In this document: piece by piece, positions 41,549 through 50,570 of the stretch
Layout of the letters: each line of letters begins with the position of its first letter
Numbering within the stretch: position 1 is the stretch's first letter
NCBI RefSeq assembly: GCF_003144395.1
Contig: NZ_PENZ01000034.1
Coordinates: forward strand, 372,001-436,000
Direction of reading: 5' to 3'
Source of the DNA: Proteus faecis
GTDB taxonomy: Bacteria > Pseudomonadota > Gammaproteobacteria > Enterobacterales > Enterobacteriaceae
DNA length: 64,000 nt
Notes under the pieces: generated by a model
Told to the model about the DNA's origin: nothing
The model's input: only the letters and a program-made list of their open reading frames with translations
Database searches by the model: none
Made by a program: the position numbers and the translations under genes

Positions 41549-42112
41549 TTAGATTTTGCCAACTAAATCCAGTGATGGAGCTAAAGTTGCATCACCTTCT
41601 TTCCATTTTGCTGGGCAAACTTCGCCTGGGTGGCTAGCTACATACTGAGCTGCTTTAACTTTACGCAGCAGGTCTGATGCATCACGGCCAATACCTTCAG
41701 CAGTAATTTCAATTGCTTGGATGATACCTTGTGGGTCAACAACGAAAGTACCACGGTCTGCAAGACCTTCGTTCTCACGCATGTTTTCGAAGTTACGAGT
41801 TAATGCGCCAGTTGGATCGCCAATCATGCCATATTTGATTTTACCGATAGTTTCTGAGCTGCTATGCCATGCTTTATGGGTAAAATGTGTGTCAGTAGAA
41901 ACTGAATAAATTTCTACACCCAGTTTTTGGAACTCAGCATAATGATCAGCTAAGTCACCTAATTCTGTTGGGCACACAAAAGTGAAGTCTGCAGGGTAAA
42001 AGAAGAAAACGCTCCATTTGCCTTCGACGTCCTTTTCAGTCACTTCTACGAATTGACCGTCTTTAAATGCCATGTTTTTGAATGGTTTGATTGGGGTATT
42101 AATTAAAGACAT
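41549..42112 (-). CDS. ahpC: Alkyl hydroperoxide reductase peroxidase subunit
   Basis: 187 residues; typical 2-Cys peroxiredoxin. Peroxidatic Cys in [12 protein letters not shown], resolving Cys in [11 protein letters not shown]. Reduces hydrogen and organic peroxides in the cytoplasm with AhpF as reductant. An OxyR-type operator lies 58-94 bp upstream. Confidence 0.97.
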   Translation of the reverse strand: MSLINTPIKPFKNMAFKDGQFVEVTEKDVEGKWSVFFFYPADFTFVCPTELGDLADHYAEFQKLGVEIYSVSTDTHFTHKAWHSSSETIGKIKYGMIGDPTGALTRNFENMRENEGLADRGTFVVDPQGIIQAIEITAEGIGRDASDLLRKVKAAQYVASHPGEVCPAKWKEGDATLAPSLDLVGKI

Positions 42113-42169
42113 TGTATTTCCTCCTGTTTGGTATGGGACTAATGTACCTATTCCATTTTAGAATAGCTA

Positions 42170-42206
42170 ATACATTCCTGCTATCAGTTCAATAGGTTTT
42201 ACCTAA
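42170..42206 (-). promoter_or_regulatory. OxyR operator upstream of ahpC
   Basis: On the complement: TTAGGTAAAACCTAT, seven bases, ATAGCAGGAATGTAT. The OxyR consensus is ATAGNTNNNANCTAT twice with a seven-base spacer; one mismatch in the first half and two in the second. Confidence 0.7.
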
Positions 42207-42380
42207 TGAGTTGAAGAAATTGATAGAGGTAGGTTAATGATATGTAGCTATTAAAGCAAGGCACAACAAGTAAAGTACACCTACCTTCTCTCTGTTTAAT
42301 ATCCCTAGCCTCAGTAACAGTAAAATTATAACATAATGAATTATAAATAAATATTAACTCTATTATAGATAAATAAAATA

Positions 42381-43037
42381 CTATTGTGCTAATTTGGCAG
42401 GTTTAAGAACAGTATAAGTACATTCAAATGCCGCCTTTTGAATACGATAAACATCTTGACTATCTATTGTGGATTGCACAACAGCATCGCCCGATTGAAA
42501 ACGTTGCAATTCTCCCCAAGGTGCCTTCATTGCAAATGGAGGTGTAGAATCCGGTACAATAAAGTAATTCATTTCGATACCCTTTGGAGTAAAAGGCTGA
42601 TAATCACGAGGATAAGACGCTAAATTAATTTCATTTTTCTCTGCGGTGTTGTAGCGTTGAGCAAATTTGGTTTTTCGTACCAATATCTCCTCATTACCTG
42701 TTTCTGGACAAATATTTTGTACTACCCAATCTCCTATTTTTGCTGGTTCTGAAATTGTTTCAATCCCTTCACCTTTAATTATAGTTGTGATGATCTCACC
42801 TTCTTTCGCGGGTCTTGCTAGAACAGGTTTTGTTTTTATTGCTACACCGGTGATGCCTGCTTGCTGAGCTTGCGTAAAGTAAGCTACGCGCTCCTTTTGT
42901 GGTAATTGAGAAAGATCATGTGTAAAACCAAATGAAGGAATTAAAGATAAACTTATTAATAGTGTTTTTGTTCTATTTTTCTTATACTTATAGGTCTTGT
43001 CGATATTTAATTTACCGCTTTGTATATAGAAAGGCAT
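42381..43037 (-). CDS. Hypothetical exported protein
   Basis: 218 residues. A basic 22-residue lead and the hydrophobic stretch TLLISLSLIPSFGFTHD suggest a long signal peptide or membrane anchor. The body is beta-rich with charged GEIITTIIKGEGIETIS, a single WVVQNICPETGNEE segment and a second Cys near the end. AGGAAAC precedes the ATG. No family recognised; single gene. Confidence 0.65.
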   Translation of the reverse strand: MPFYIQSGKLNIDKTYKYKKNRTKTLLISLSLIPSFGFTHDLSQLPQKERVAYFTQAQQAGITGVAIKTKPVLARPAKEGEIITTIIKGEGIETISEPAKIGDWVVQNICPETGNEEILVRKTKFAQRYNTAEKNEINLASYPRDYQPFTPKGIEMNYFIVPDSTPPFAMKAPWGELQRFQSGDAVVQSTIDSQDVYRIQKAAFECTYTVLKPAKLAQ

Positions 43038-43516
43038 TGAATTGTTTCCTGATAAATATCATCTACACTTAATACACTACGTCTGTAAACGTTAAACTGA
43101 TTATCGCAGGAAATAAAACAATAGCACGAGTAAAATCAGCTACCTAGCTAAAAATTATCAAAAGATCGAGCGATCTCACAACTTAAAAAAGAGAACATGT
43201 AATTAAGAAAAAAGATCAAATCGTTAAAGATGTTGCTTCAATCACTCCTATTTAATTAAAAGAAATTACTTATACGAATAGTTTAGTCTGATGACTATTC
43301 AATAATAAGAAAATCTGACGAAGCGTTTGAACAAATTTGAGATATTAAAGAGTAATCATGAAAAGCTAGTTAAGGCTTTTTCTTATCTGATGTTTTATAT
43401 TCCAATAACTATACAAACTATATAAAAATATAAAGACCTCAATTAACTAACAATACTCTGTATCTTGAAGTCTTTATATAAAACCAATCTCTAACTATCT
43501 GTAACTAAAAACAGAG
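43038..43516. other. Gene-free AT-rich stretch
   Basis: 479 bp with no credible open frame on either strand. It contains GAAAAGCTAGTTAAGGCTTTTTC (near 43358-43380), a weak hairpin with T-run that could end porin transcripts. Confidence 0.5.
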
Positions 43517-45040
43517 TTAAAATAGATATTTAAAGCGGACACGAGCCCCATAACGATCTTTATCACTATTGTGTACATTAATATCATCTTTGCCATCTAT
43601 ATGTGAATAATAAGCCCCTAAATAAGTCTTAAAATTATCCATATCTAAAATATTAGGTAATTCATAAGAAGCAAATACCGTGTTGATATTGTACTTTCCA
43701 GGATTAAGCGTTAAATAGGTGTCATTTTGACCACTCGTGGTTTCGATTTTTTGGTAGTAAGCTCTAATATCATTATGAGCGTAAATATAACCAAGTTGAA
43801 ATTTGCGCCATAACACATTACTACCAATAGAAAAATCATTTTCATCTTTAGCGTCAAGATAAGCAGCACTTAAATTTGCAACAATACCGTTAATAGGATC
43901 ATCAGCTAAAGTGTCCCATTTTACAGTTAAGCCATAACCTGTACGCCGTGATTGATCTTGGAACTTTCCATTTTCATCATCATAGCCATAAGCTTTGCTT
44001 ATCACGTTTGCATCTATTGCGCCGGCAATAGTTAAATTGTCTTTCTGCCAAGCAACAACAGGACGCATATAAATAACATTTTTACGGTTATCAAGTTTAC
44101 GCCCATGATATTCATTGCCTTTAAAAACAGAAGTTCCATCTTCAACTAAAGCATTTAGCTCAAAATACCAGTCATTATAGTGTGTATTAACCATCATACT
44201 ACCACCATCACTACTACGACCGCGTCCTTCTTTCATCATATAGATATAGCCAAAACCATCACCATATAAATCATTTGCTGTATTGCCTGAATATTCAACA
44301 AATGTATCTTGATTTAAAGGAAACATGTCGTAAGCTTCATAACGACCAATTTTATATTGCCATTTATCACGTTGACCAAAGTAAAAAACAGCATCATCTA
44401 GATTCATTTTACCGGTCATGTCAGCCATAGGCTGAGCACGAAAACCGGCATAATTACCATTTTTTAATTCTCGTTCACCATCTACACCAATTAAAATACG
44501 CCCATTAAGTGACCATTTTTCATTATCATCAAAATCTTTTTGATTACCGGGCATCATTCTCATCGATGTTAGTTGCCCTTTCTTACTAGCAGCATCAATA
44601 TTATATTCAACGTCACCATATAATTTGAGATCACCCCAATTTGTATTGGTAGAGAAAAAACCTGTACCTTCTTTACTTTTCGTACTAGTAAGCTGAACTG
44701 ATTGTTTTTGTTTGATTTCATTAAGTTGAGTTTGTGCAATGTCTACTTTTGCTTGAGCCTCATCAGATTGCTTTTCTAATAGCGCAAGACGTTGCTCCAT
44801 GTTGACGTTTGTAACATTATTTAATGTTTTTTTTTCTTGAGATAAGCTGTTGGAGTTAATTAATTGCTCAAGGCGAGCCGCTTTTTGTTCTGCAGCAGCG
44901 GCTCTAGCTTCAGCGGCGGTTGCTCGTTGTTCAAGTGCATTTAACCTTGCTTCAATTGCACTTATATCGGTTTGTGCATTGGCACATAATGGCGTAGTGA
45001 GGATTAAACTTATCACAACAGATAATGCTTTAACTTTCAT
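43517..45040 (-). CDS. Carbohydrate-type outer-membrane porin (ScrY/RafY-like)
   Basis: 507 residues. Signal peptide MKVKALSVVISLILTTPLCA ends at ANA-QT; residues 25-60 are a coiled coil of repeated A-A-E-A/Q units as in sucrose porin ScrY. The rest is beta-barrel, starting LKLYGDVEYNID and ending GARVRFKYLF with the C-terminal Phe of outer-membrane barrels. A second helical stretch lies at about 75-115. No sugar transport or catabolism genes are adjacent, so the substrate is unknown. AGGAAT precedes the start. Confidence 0.85.
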   Translation of the reverse strand: MKVKALSVVISLILTTPLCANAQTDISAIEARLNALEQRATAAEARAAAAEQKAARLEQLINSNSLSQEKKTLNNVTNVNMEQRLALLEKQSDEAQAKVDIAQTQLNEIKQKQSVQLTSTKSKEGTGFFSTNTNWGDLKLYGDVEYNIDAASKKGQLTSMRMMPGNQKDFDDNEKWSLNGRILIGVDGERELKNGNYAGFRAQPMADMTGKMNLDDAVFYFGQRDKWQYKIGRYEAYDMFPLNQDTFVEYSGNTANDLYGDGFGYIYMMKEGRGRSSDGGSMMVNTHYNDWYFELNALVEDGTSVFKGNEYHGRKLDNRKNVIYMRPVVAWQKDNLTIAGAIDANVISKAYGYDDENGKFQDQSRRTGYGLTVKWDTLADDPINGIVANLSAAYLDAKDENDFSIGSNVLWRKFQLGYIYAHNDIRAYYQKIETTSGQNDTYLTLNPGKYNINTVFASYELPNILDMDNFKTYLGAYYSHIDGKDDINVHNSDKDRYGARVRFKYLF

Positions 45041-45673
45041 TCGAATATTCCTAAGTTAGCAAATGTTGGCTTAACAGGTACGACAAATACATAGCAATCA
45101 ATTCTGTTGGTCGATTGCTCTATCTGATGAGCGTATTGTTATAATAATTAGATAATATTTTTATAAATATCAATCAGTTATTCGCATCATTATTTCTATT
45201 CTTAATAATAAATAAACCGATACCTTGATAACCTTGACATTATTTATGTTTATTAACTTCTAGCATCATAAGTAAGGTTACGTTTGGACTAAGGTACTTA
45301 TTCTCGTTTAAGTACTTACAAACGTTTATTATTTTGATTCGGTATTTGATTTATTATTATTTCAAGCATATCTCTGGTTTACGTTTTCAAATTTTATAAT
45401 GGGTTCACTAAGTTAATTAAAATAATCGCTATTGTGGAACATTTCCACAATCATTTGTGATTTTTTTGAGGTCAGTACAAGAACCTGAGAAAATCAATGT
45501 AATAACCCATCAAAAAATGATGCATTACAAATAAATAAAGATAAGGCGTGTTTTATCAGGAATGAGGAGTTTTGATATTTAGAATAATTTTATAAGGTGA
45601 TAAATGGATAGGAATTGCTTGATAGAGGGGAAAGTAGCAGAGGTTATATTATTATAACCTCTGTCCATCATTA
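45041..45673. other. Long intergenic region upstream of the porin
   Basis: 633 bp, no credible gene. Holds the porin promoter region and one striking 21-bp perfect palindrome at 45431-45451. Confidence 0.5.
45431..45451. promoter_or_regulatory. Palindrome ATTGTGGA-ACATT-TCCACAAT
   Basis: Perfect eight-base inverted repeat with five-base centre, 391 bp before the porin start. Operator-like; regulator unknown. Confidence 0.45.
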
Positions 45674-45829
45674 TCATATTCTACCAGGTTTACGTAATGC
45701 TCTACGAAAGTAAGAAACTGGCATTTTAGGGCAAGTTTGTTCTTTTACTGCTGGATTGTTTTCCAAATCATCTTTATCTATTTCATTATTTCTTCTTGAA
45801 TTTTGTAGCCGAGTATCTGCTTTATTCAT
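45674..45829 (-). CDS. 51-residue protein coupled to the PadR-family gene
   Basis: MNKADTRLQNSRRNNEIDKD ... MPVSYFRRALRKPGRI. The ATG lies inside the end of the regulator gene (ATGAATAA overlap) with GAGGAAAGGGACG upstream. Basic C-terminus, one Cys. No family recognised; strong ribosome site and overlap support expression. Confidence 0.6.
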   Translation of the reverse strand: MNKADTRLQNSRRNNEIDKDDLENNPAVKEQTCPKMPVSYFRRALRKPGRI

Positions 45830-46643
45830 CGTCCCTTTCCTCTGAGATCAATGCCTCATTGATAGCTTCAATTTTCTCAACTGCTTCATTAAGAATAGAA
45901 GCAATACGTCCAGCTCTTTCCACAGAGAGCTCTTTTAACACTAATTTATGGCGTAAAACTGCTTTTAATTTACCAACAGCAGATTCAATTTCCTCAGAAA
46001 CACCACCAGCGTTTTGAGATAAATCTCTTGCATAAGCCAGTTTTCTTTGAATATTGGCATCTATATCTTGATGTTCTGCTAAAAATGCAGCGCCTTCAGA
46101 TGTAATACTGTAGTTTTTACGACCTTTTTCAGCAATCGTAGCAACTAATAGATCTTGCTCTTCAAGTAGTGTTAACGTTGGATAAATAACACCTGGGCTA
46201 GGTACATATAACCCTGAAGAAGCCTCATCTATTTCTCTAATAATTTCATAACCATGACTTGGTTTTTTCGAGATCATGCTAAGTAGCAGAACGCGTAAAT
46301 CACCATGATCAAACATACGTTTTAACTGGCGACCTTGCCCTTTTCCTCTACCTGCGCATCCACGCCCACGGTGTTTTCCATGTCCATCAGAGCTATGTTC
46401 ACCATGACAGCACTCACCACGATCTTTATGCCCATGACCATGTTCACCATGACAACACTCGCCACGACCTTCATGTCCATGACTATGTTCACCATGACAA
46501 CAATGCTCGCCATGATTTTCTTGGTGTCGGTTATGTTTACCTTTACCACTGCAACGCCCTTTTCCGTGCGCATGTCCATGACCGCCATGTTCACCATTTT
46601 CAGCACATTGTTGATAAAGTGAGTTCAATGCTCGAATCATCAT
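45822..46643 (-). CDS. nfeR: PadR-family metal-responsive regulator (NfeR/YqjI-like)
   Basis: 273 residues. The C-terminal 165 residues are a PadR winged helix (FDHGDLRVLLLSMISKKPSH, GVIYPTLTLLEEQ) and dimerisation helices. The N-terminal 100 residues are His-, Cys-, Gly-rich with repeats of the GECCHGEHGHGH kind. E. coli NfeR has a shorter His/Cys-rich extension, binds nickel/iron and represses ferric reductase nfeF. Three TTTAGATATATC-type palindromes upstream suggest autoregulation. No nfeF homologue is adjacent. Confidence 0.82.
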   Translation of the reverse strand: MMIRALNSLYQQCAENGEHGGHGHAHGKGRCSGKGKHNRHQENHGEHCCHGEHSHGHEGRGECCHGEHGHGHKDRGECCHGEHSSDGHGKHRGRGCAGRGKGQGRQLKRMFDHGDLRVLLLSMISKKPSHGYEIIREIDEASSGLYVPSPGVIYPTLTLLEEQDLLVATIAEKGRKNYSITSEGAAFLAEHQDIDANIQRKLAYARDLSQNAGGVSEEIESAVGKLKAVLRHKLVLKELSVERAGRIASILNEAVEKIEAINEALISEERDDE

Positions 46644-46660
46644 AAATATTCCCTCATTGT

Positions 46661-46733
46661 TTTAGATATATCGAATTTATACAGTGCAATATAATCCGAT
46701 ATATCTAAATGATCAAGTTTTAGATATATCTAA
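46661..46733. promoter_or_regulatory. Three operator palindromes upstream of nfeR
   Basis: TTTAGATATATCGA (46661), CGATATATCTAAAT (46697-46710) and the perfect 16-bp TTTAGATATATCTAAA (46718-46733). They resemble the TATATC-containing operators of the PadR/NfeR family. Confidence 0.7.
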
Positions 46734-46810
46734 ATATACATTTAAATCGATTATCTTATTAACAATATGATTTATCTATGATTATATTATTCAAACATAA
46801 GCTTAATTAT

Positions 46811-46825
46811 GAATGATTATCATTC
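46811..46825. promoter_or_regulatory. Fur-type box
   Basis: GAATGATTATCATTC, a perfect 7-1-7 dyad, one base from the AATGATAATCATT Fur core. It lies 168 bp upstream of nfeR in a gene-free stretch (46735-46970). Confidence 0.6.
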
Positions 46826-46971
46826 TCTAATTTGCTCTTATGTGCTATCGATGAAAATAAAAGAAGATTATTAATCAAGAAGAATAAAAAATAGGCATTT
46901 TTAGCTTAAAATGCACACGGAACAAAACAGACATTTAGAATGCAATAAGTGACGGTGTCACTTTTATCTAT

Positions 46972-47022
46972 TAAAAAAAAGCGAAGATAATGAGGTAATA
47001 ACCCACTACTTCGCTTTTTAAC
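46972..47022 (-). terminator. Terminator of the PLP-enzyme gene
   Basis: AAAAGCGAAG / CTTCGCTTTT stem with a large inner loop containing GTGGGTTATTACC, followed on the complement by eight T residues. Confidence 0.7.
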
Positions 47023-47067
47023 AAAATTTATTTCAATTGTAGAAAATATAACAAAAACGAAATATTG

Positions 47068-48906
47068 TTACTTGTCTAATGCAGACAAAACTACTTTCTT
47101 AATATATTGATATCCTGCTTCAATTTGTTGTTCATCACAGATTTCAGTACTTTTTATAGTAAGCTGTAGCAAGTTTAAGTGTTTGACAGTTTCCCACTCA
47201 TTGTTATCAAAACCACACTCAGAACAAAACTGCGCGGGTGCATCATCGCTATTGCGAGCACAAAGCGTTAATAAACTTAAATCTTGTTTATGATGACTTT
47301 TTATCACCAAGTTTTCATAGATTGTTTTATTAAGATTATTTTGCGCTTCTAAGTCCTTATTTCCTTTCTTTACAATAGCAAAATTTAGTTTATTAAAGTC
47401 AGATGCAGATAAAACACGAATATAATAGTGATCAAATTCTTTTTCAAAAGCAGTTGCTTGATTAAAAAACTGCTCAAGCTTGATGCGCGTTTCCCATTGA
47501 ATTTGTGCATATCTGCCATATCCAGATGAAGTAAAAGGATAGAGTTGATGCACACTCCACATCGATGCTACTGCTGGTGCGGATTGAATACCATCAATTT
47601 CAGGAACTTCATCAGCTTGCTCTGGACATAATCTAGGAGGGTTGGTTAAAAAACGACTAATACGCGCATCTTTAATACACACAACACCTGTAGGATATGG
47701 TGAAAATCCAGCTTGAAACGGTTCAAAAGAGACTGAATCAGCGAAAGAAAGTTGTGTAATGCTTTCATATATTTCAGGCGTCAATTCGAGTAATGGAGCT
47801 TCTTTCTTTAATTTATTACATAAAGTCTGATAAGGGATAAGTTCATAATTATCATCAAGAAATAAGCTTTTCATATAACCAAATTGCGATGCATCAATAT
47901 GGATGTAAAATGAATTATTGTATTTTTCCTCGCACTCTTTTCTTAATTCAAAAAGTGGTTTTAACTTATCAACACAACCATAAGACGGTGCACCTAATAT
48001 GCCTATAACGCCGAGAATGGGCTCACCTTGTTCTATCAAACGAAAAACAATACTGCGTGTTTTTTCAATATCGGTTTTAAATGTTTCATCAATCGGCAAT
48101 GCTATAAGGTTGTCATACCCTAAACCAAGTATATCCATTGCTTTTTTCCAAAACTCAAAACGAGAAACAGGAACAAGCAATTTTCCTAAATGCATTGTTT
48201 TTGTCATGCCCGTCCCTCGACATGTTAAATGGCTAACATCATCAAAAATCCCGCGCTCATTGAGTTGTTCGCTTATTGCTAAAATATCCGTAACAGACAT
48301 ATTGAATAACTCAAAGGCTTTTTTATCTGCAACTAAATCGCGTGATTTTGGATGACGAGCGATTGCCATTGGTAATGTTTTTAAATTTCTAAGCGCCCAT
48401 AATATTTCATAGCAAGCAAGAGTATGGCTTGTTGTGATATGACCAAATGCATCTTCTGATGAGAAACCGATTAATCTACAGAGATCATCTGTAATTTTCT
48501 TTTCTTGTTCTTTTAATAAGGGAGAGTGGTTATTAAAAACATTATCCGAATTGTATGCTAACGCAGAAAGATAACCGAATTTCGCCAATTGCATCACTTG
48601 AGAATGATGATGGGAAAAATAAGGTTCAATATCAGATTGATTATAATTATTTTGCTGTTTTAAAGTCTCTAAAATACTTTCATAAGCATTATCTACTGCT
48701 TTTTTTTCAATAGTGTTACTTTTTATTTTAGCGTCTAAACTCTCGCTATTATTTCTTTTCATTTTATTTGCTTTAGGAAAAGAATACTCACTATCCATTA
48801 GTATTTTTGCCATCTCTCGATAATAACATGTGAGAGTATCAATGGTTCGGGTATGGTATACACGCTCTGTAGCACTCAGACAGGTTTGTTTGTAATTTGC
48901 CATCAT
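47068..48906 (-). CDS. Group II PLP decarboxylase homologue lacking the active-site lysine
   Basis: 612 residues, the size of bacterial tyrosine decarboxylases. HSQVMQLAKFGYLSALAYN, GHITTSHTLACYEILWALRN, LGAPSYGCVDKL and FYIHIDASQFGYMKSLFLDD fit the fold, the last giving the PLP-ring Asp. Where the family has DPHK with the Schiff-base Lys, this reads SVSFEPFQAGFSPYPTG, so His and Lys are Phe and Gln. It should not form an internal aldimine. It may be a non-catalytic relative or use another reaction. A terminator follows; no transporter partner is adjacent. Confidence 0.8.
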   Translation of the reverse strand: MMANYKQTCLSATERVYHTRTIDTLTCYYREMAKILMDSEYSFPKANKMKRNNSESLDAKIKSNTIEKKAVDNAYESILETLKQQNNYNQSDIEPYFSHHHSQVMQLAKFGYLSALAYNSDNVFNNHSPLLKEQEKKITDDLCRLIGFSSEDAFGHITTSHTLACYEILWALRNLKTLPMAIARHPKSRDLVADKKAFELFNMSVTDILAISEQLNERGIFDDVSHLTCRGTGMTKTMHLGKLLVPVSRFEFWKKAMDILGLGYDNLIALPIDETFKTDIEKTRSIVFRLIEQGEPILGVIGILGAPSYGCVDKLKPLFELRKECEEKYNNSFYIHIDASQFGYMKSLFLDDNYELIPYQTLCNKLKKEAPLLELTPEIYESITQLSFADSVSFEPFQAGFSPYPTGVVCIKDARISRFLTNPPRLCPEQADEVPEIDGIQSAPAVASMWSVHQLYPFTSSGYGRYAQIQWETRIKLEQFFNQATAFEKEFDHYYIRVLSASDFNKLNFAIVKKGNKDLEAQNNLNKTIYENLVIKSHHKQDLSLLTLCARNSDDAPAQFCSECGFDNNEWETVKHLNLLQLTIKSTEICDEQQIEAGYQYIKKVVLSALDK

Positions 48907-49418
48907 CGCACCTATATATAAATTTTTATTATCTGTTTTAATGAGAATTGTGTTTATTAATCGTCAATAATTAATCTTTATTCAAATGATATACTACATG
49001 ATGAGTAAGAATCTTCTTTATTTTATTGATATTAGTTAATATTTTTCTAATTTGATTTAATTAAATGACATTTTAATGATAAATGATTTAGCTTTATTTG
49101 TTAGTTTCTTTAATTTATTATCAATTTTGATTTAAGTTATATTTCTGTAAATGTGATATTATTTTTGCTAAGGTCGATACTTACATCTACCTTAATGAGA
49201 ATTAATGAATATTTCTATCGCTTAACAGCTATTAAAAAGAACAGATATTAAATTACTTATCTAAAATAAGAATTTATTTATTTAAATGTTATTCATTTTT
49301 TCTTCAATATATAAAAAAACACATGAAATATGAACATGTGTTTTTCGGAATATTCGTTTTTTAGAAAGTAAAATAACTTCTGGTTCTTATATCAAATAAG
49401 TTTTAAACACTCTTATTT
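48907..49418. other. Gene-free AT-rich stretch
   Basis: 512 bp without a credible gene on either strand; upstream region of the PLP-enzyme gene and downstream region of the oxidoreductase. Confidence 0.5.
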
Positions 49419-50441
49419 TTACTCTTTTATGTTATAAGACAAGGTTTCAAGCATCACTTTACCAATCAAATCACCAGACTCCATTAACTCATGTGCTTTT
49501 CCCACTTCTTTTAATGGAAAAATAGCATTAATAATTGGTTTGATTTTTCCTTCAGCTATAAACGGCCATACATGCTGTTTTAGTTCTTGCGCTATTTGTG
49601 CCTTCTCTTCTATTGAGCGAGATCGCATCGTTGAACCAGTATGAATTAAACGCTTAATCATCATTGGCATCATATTTAAATTTTTAGGCATTCCTTTCAT
49701 CATACCAACTTGTATAACGCGCCCAAACTTACTGGCAACTTGATAATTTTTTTCTACGTAATCCCCACCAATAATATCAAGAATAACATCAACGCCTTTC
49801 CCTTCAGTTAAGATAGGAATTTCCTTAGCAAAATCGGCTTGTTTGTAATTGATGACATAATCAGCCCCAAGATCACGAGCTACAACAGCTTTTTCTTCAG
49901 AGCCTACCGTTGTATAGACTGTTGCACCTATTGTGTGAGCAAGCATTATAGCCGTTGATCCAATTCCTGACGTTCCACCATGAATCAGAACAGATTCACC
50001 TTGTTTTAACTTACCTAACTGAAATAAATTAGCCCAAACAGTAAAGAAATTTTCAGGTAGTGCAGCTGCTTCAATATCCGTTAAATTCATTGACGGTAAT
50101 GCAATATCTTCATGAGCAATACAATATTGAGCGTAACCACCTCCAGCAACTAACGCACAAACTCTATCTCCTAGTTGCCATTTAGTGCAACCTTCCCCTA
50201 ATGCGGCAACTTCGCCAGCAACTTCTAGGCCTGGAATAGGTGAAGCATCTGCTGGTGGAGGATAACTACCTTGGCGTTGAAAAATATCAGGTCGATTAAC
50301 GCCTGAAGCTTTAACATTGATCAAAAGATAATGTGGGGGAAGTGAAGGTATCGGTGATAGTTGGGGTTTTAATTTATCTATACCACCTGGCTCTGTAATG
50401 GCAATTTCTAACATATCTGCAGGTAAGACAGTTGTTTTCAT
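49419..50441 (-). CDS. NAD(P)H quinone oxidoreductase, zinc-free MDR family (PIG3-like)
   Basis: 340 residues. The N-terminal GroES-like part has VKASGVNRPDIFQRQGSYPP; the Rossmann part has VLIHGGTSGIGSTAIMLAH. The GVNRPDIFQRQG variant and the length match PIG3-type quinone reductases, with no zinc-ligand Cys cluster. GGGAGCC precedes the start. It probably reduces quinones; the substrate is not certain. Single gene. Confidence 0.87.
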   Translation of the reverse strand: MKTTVLPADMLEIAITEPGGIDKLKPQLSPIPSLPPHYLLINVKASGVNRPDIFQRQGSYPPPADASPIPGLEVAGEVAALGEGCTKWQLGDRVCALVAGGGYAQYCIAHEDIALPSMNLTDIEAAALPENFFTVWANLFQLGKLKQGESVLIHGGTSGIGSTAIMLAHTIGATVYTTVGSEEKAVVARDLGADYVINYKQADFAKEIPILTEGKGVDVILDIIGGDYVEKNYQVASKFGRVIQVGMMKGMPKNLNMMPMMIKRLIHTGSTMRSRSIEEKAQIAQELKQHVWPFIAEGKIKPIINAIFPLKEVGKAHELMESGDLIGKVMLETLSYNIKE

Positions 50442-50570
50442 AATAGGCTCCCATTTATTTAATCACTCACGAATTTAATGATAAATAAACAAAATCAACA
50501 CGCTGTTTCTCATTTTAATAAGGATGGTCGATTATTCAGCAATAAATAACCTAAATGTATTTGAGAGAGA

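Noticed and set aside
46335-46622. Plus- and minus-strand frames overlapping the His/Cys-rich region of nfeR
   Set aside because: They are alternative readings of the repeat DNA; only the PadR-containing frame has a full domain.
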